Assembly: GCF_014493765.1 (NCBI RefSeq)
Contig: NZ_JACTVJ010000005.1
Span: 434,001-498,000 of the forward strand
DNA length: 64,000 nt
Source: Streptomyces polyasparticus
GTDB lineage: Bacteria; Actinomycetota; Actinomycetes; Streptomycetales; Streptomycetaceae
Direction of reading: 5' to 3'
The notes beneath the pieces are model-generated. The model saw only the letters and a program-made list of their open reading frames with translations. It searched no databases and had not been told where the DNA came from. Positions 62,237-64,000 of this stretch are shown here, piece by piece; positions within the stretch are counted from its first letter, which is position 1, and each line of letters starts with the position of its first letter. Made by a program: the position numbers and the translations under genes.

Positions 62237-63075
62237 TCGATCATTTCCTGCTCGGCGGTGACCTGGACGTACGACGGCTCGGCTACGGGACCGCCCAGCT
62301 GACCGGCCCCGGCTACTGGGGGCCGCGCGGTCCGGCCGCCGATGCGGTGGCGGTGCTGCGGCGGGCGGTCGAGCGGGGTGTGACGCTGATCGACACGGCG
62401 GACAACTACGGCCCCGCGGTCGCGGAGGAACTGGTCGCCGAGGCCCTCCACCCGTATCCCGCGGACGTGGTGATCGCCACCAAGGGTGGTGTGGTGCGGA
62501 CCAGTTCGAGTGCCTGGCACGTCGACGGACGGCCTTCCACACTGCGCGCGATGTGCGAGGCGAGTCTGCGCCGGCTGCGGGTGGACCGTATCGACCTCTA
62601 CCAGCTGCACCGGCTCGACCCCGAGGTCACGCTCGCCGACCAGCTCGGGGCGCTCGCCGAACTGCGGGCGGAGGGAAAGATCCGGCACGTCGGCCTGGAC
62701 ACGATCACCGCCGAGGACCTGACGCGGGCACTCGAACTGGACATCGTCCCGATCGCCTCGGTCCAGAACCGCTACAACCTCCAGGACCGGTCCTCGGACG
62801 CGCTCCTGAAGCTGTGCGAGCGGCACGGCATCGCATTCCTGCCCTGGTTCCCGCTGGGCAACGGGACGTTGACCGAGGACCCGGTGTGCGCAGCGGTGGC
62901 GCGGGCCCATGACGCGACGCCCGGCCAGATCGCCCTGGCCTGGCTCCTGCACCACTCCCCCGTCCTGTGCCCGACACCCGGCACGGGCACGCTCGCGCAT
63001 CTGGAGGAGAACCTCGACGCGGGGGCGGTACGGCTGAGCGCGGAGGAGATGGCGCGGCTCAGCTCTCAGGGGTGA
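62233..63075 (+). CDS. aldo/keto reductase
   Basis: A 280-aa NADPH-dependent reductase of the AKR family with the (beta/alpha)8 barrel. Visible are RLGYGTAQLTGPGYWG, LIDTADNYGPAVAEELVAEAL (Asp and Tyr of the tetrad), VVIATKGGVV (Lys), DLYQLHRLD (His) and the C-terminal PTPGTGTLAHLEENLDA, which binds the cofactor phosphate. The substrate is unknown. It is translationally coupled to the preceding GNAT. It converges with the following gene, overlapping its 3' end by 17 bases. Confidence 0.9.
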   Translation: MIDHFLLGGDLDVRRLGYGTAQLTGPGYWGPRGPAADAVAVLRRAVERGVTLIDTADNYGPAVAEELVAEALHPYPADVVIATKGGVVRTSSSAWHVDGRPSTLRAMCEASLRRLRVDRIDLYQLHRLDPEVTLADQLGALAELRAEGKIRHVGLDTITAEDLTRALELDIVPIASVQNRYNLQDRSSDALLKLCERHGIAFLPWFPLGNGTLTEDPVCAAVARAHDATPGQIALAWLLHHSPVLCPTPGTGTLAHLEENLDAGAVRLSAEEMARLSSQG

Positions 63076-63430
63076 ACAACGTGGCCTGATGGAACCAGAG
63101 CTGCCAGCCCTTTGCGGTGAGCCGCCACAGGGAACTGCGGTGGGCGCACCGCCCGTTGCTGTCGGTGTCGAAGGTGAGCTGCACCAGGTCCTCGGCGAGC
63201 TGGACGCCGCTCATGTTCGACGCGATGATCGGCACCCCCTCGTGGAGGCCGTTCTCGTGGAGTGCCGCGACCATCGACGCCCGGTCCCAGATCCGGCCCG
63301 ACGCGCCGAACTCCGTGAACTCCTCGTGCAGCAGGGCCTCGAACACCTCGGGGTCGCGGCGGCCCTCCAGGTCCAGCAGACGCAGTTCGCCCTCGATGAC
63401 CCGCTCCACGGCGGTCGTGCTCTCAGTCAC
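63059..63430 (-). CDS. NTF2-like (DUF4440) protein
   Basis: A 123-aa protein with the SnoaL/NTF2-like fold. It shows ELRLLDLEGRRDPEVFEALLHEEFTEFGASGRIWDRASMVAAL and a C-terminal SSLWRLTAKGWQLWFHQATLF, typical of DUF4440. The role is unknown; such folds bind small ligands. The start GTG at 63430 overlaps the stop of the DUF1697 gene by 8 bases. Confidence 0.85.
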   Translation of the reverse strand: MTESTTAVERVIEGELRLLDLEGRRDPEVFEALLHEEFTEFGASGRIWDRASMVAALHENGLHEGVPIIASNMSGVQLAEDLVQLTFDTDSNGRCAHRSSLWRLTAKGWQLWFHQATLFTPES

Positions 63431-63971
63431 AGGTGAGCTCCACAAGTTTCGTGACGGTGTTCCAGTTGCGCGTGGTCGCGATCATGCCCTTCGTCATCCG
63501 CGGCCGCGACAGGATTTCCCCGAGCTTGGAGCGGCCGAGACCGTCGGGTGCGTAGAGATAGAGGCAGCGGTCGCCCAGGCGGAACTCCTCCGGCAGGAAG
63601 TCCTTCTGCTCGATCTCCGCATACCGCCCGGGCTCCGGCTGTGCGGAGAGATACGTGATGTGGAGCTGCTTGGGCTCCAGATCGGCGGCCGGGAAGGGGC
63701 AGGCCTCTGCCACGGCGTTGAGATACGCGTGGTCGCGGACCAGACAGTCCACGGGGAAGCCGAAGTGCCGCTCGATGGCCTTCGAGATCTCCGCGGCGAG
63801 GGTCCGCTCATCGCCCTGGGGGCTCGCGAAGACCGCGTTGCCGCTCTGCAGATGCGTACGGACCTCTCCGTATCCGAGGCCCGTGAGCAGGGTGCGCAGC
63901 TCGGCCATGGGGACCTTGGCGTGGCCGCCGACATTGATGCCGCGCAGCAGCGCCGCGTATGTCTTCGTCAT
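63423..63971 (-). CDS. DUF1697 family protein
   Basis: A 182-aa protein starting MTKTYAALLRGINVGGHAKVPMAELR, the hallmark of DUF1697, then LTGLGYGEVRTHLQSGNAVF and LYLYAPDGLGRSKLGEIL. The family is widespread and without known function. It overlaps the following NTF2-like gene by 8 bases. Only 29 bases remain upstream in this window, so its promoter is only partly visible. Confidence 0.9.
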   Translation of the reverse strand: MTKTYAALLRGINVGGHAKVPMAELRTLLTGLGYGEVRTHLQSGNAVFASPQGDERTLAAEISKAIERHFGFPVDCLVRDHAYLNAVAEACPFPAADLEPKQLHITYLSAQPEPGRYAEIEQKDFLPEEFRLGDRCLYLYAPDGLGRSKLGEILSRPRMTKGMIATTRNWNTVTKLVELTCD

Positions 63972-64000
63972 GCCCCGACGATAAGCCCCGGGACTGACAG

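Overview
The window is a piece of an actinobacterial chromosome, almost certainly Streptomyces. Base composition is very GC-rich with strong third-position GC bias, GTG starts are frequent, and typical Streptomyces families appear: PucR and LuxR/TrmB-type regulators, a DUF2637 membrane protein, an HATPase anti-sigma-like protein, DmdR/IdeR-type iron boxes and perfect GC-rich hairpin terminators. It carries no rRNA, phage, insertion sequence or CRISPR array. All calls come from reading the sequence; no database search was run.

Layout. 0.2-8.1 kb: a PucR regulator, a TPR-like protein, an SDR dehydrogenase, a small membrane protein with 15-bp repeats, a GntR regulator, an iron-box-controlled FhuF-like reductase and a DUF2637 protein. 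8.2-16.6 kb: an HATPase regulator, a GH38 alpha-mannosidase, an Asp/Leu-rich secreted protein, a TPP-dependent pyruvate oxidase and a proline-rich PP2C-like protein that has lost catalytic aspartates. 16.8-20.6 kb, minus strand: an unknown 787-aa protein whose start codon lies inside a tRNA-like structure, preceded by a ComB-like phosphatase and a DEDD exonuclease. 20.8-24.7 kb: a truncated response regulator joined to the tail of an ABC permease, then a TerD-domain protein, a repeat-bearing intergenic region and a hydrolase. 24.8-32.7 kb: a secreted subtilase with its divergent regulator, a PPOX protein, and a second iron box followed by two exported proteins sharing a neocarzinostatin-like domain, the second with a sortase-type anchor. 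32.8-51.9 kb: Ogt and Ada/AlkA DNA repair, RsgA GTPase, beta-galactosidase, ThuA-like protein, PPTase, VOC protein, an HxlR/imine-reductase-like pair, AraC regulators, an NmrA-like reductase, YihY membrane protein, an AidB-like acyl-CoA dehydrogenase, a GAF regulator and a GNAT. 52.0-61.6 kb: an assimilatory sulfate and sulfonate operon. 61.7-64 kb: GNAT, aldo/keto reductase, NTF2-like and DUF1697 proteins.

How the genes work together. The clearest unit is the sulfur block: a Cys-containing leader peptide, ferredoxin-type sulfite reductase, a 59-aa CxxC protein, CysH, CysC, CysD, CysN, an alkanesulfonate/taurine-type ABC importer and a sirohydrochlorin chelatase that would make siroheme for the reductase. 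Most junctions overlap by ATGA, GTGA or TGATG, so translational coupling is likely. The two iron boxes mark an iron-limitation response. The most unusual items are the tRNA-like 5' leader at 19.2 kb, the deletion scar at 21.4 kb, the iron-controlled exported protein pair at 30.4-32.7 kb and the repeat-bearing intergenic region at 23.7-23.9 kb.
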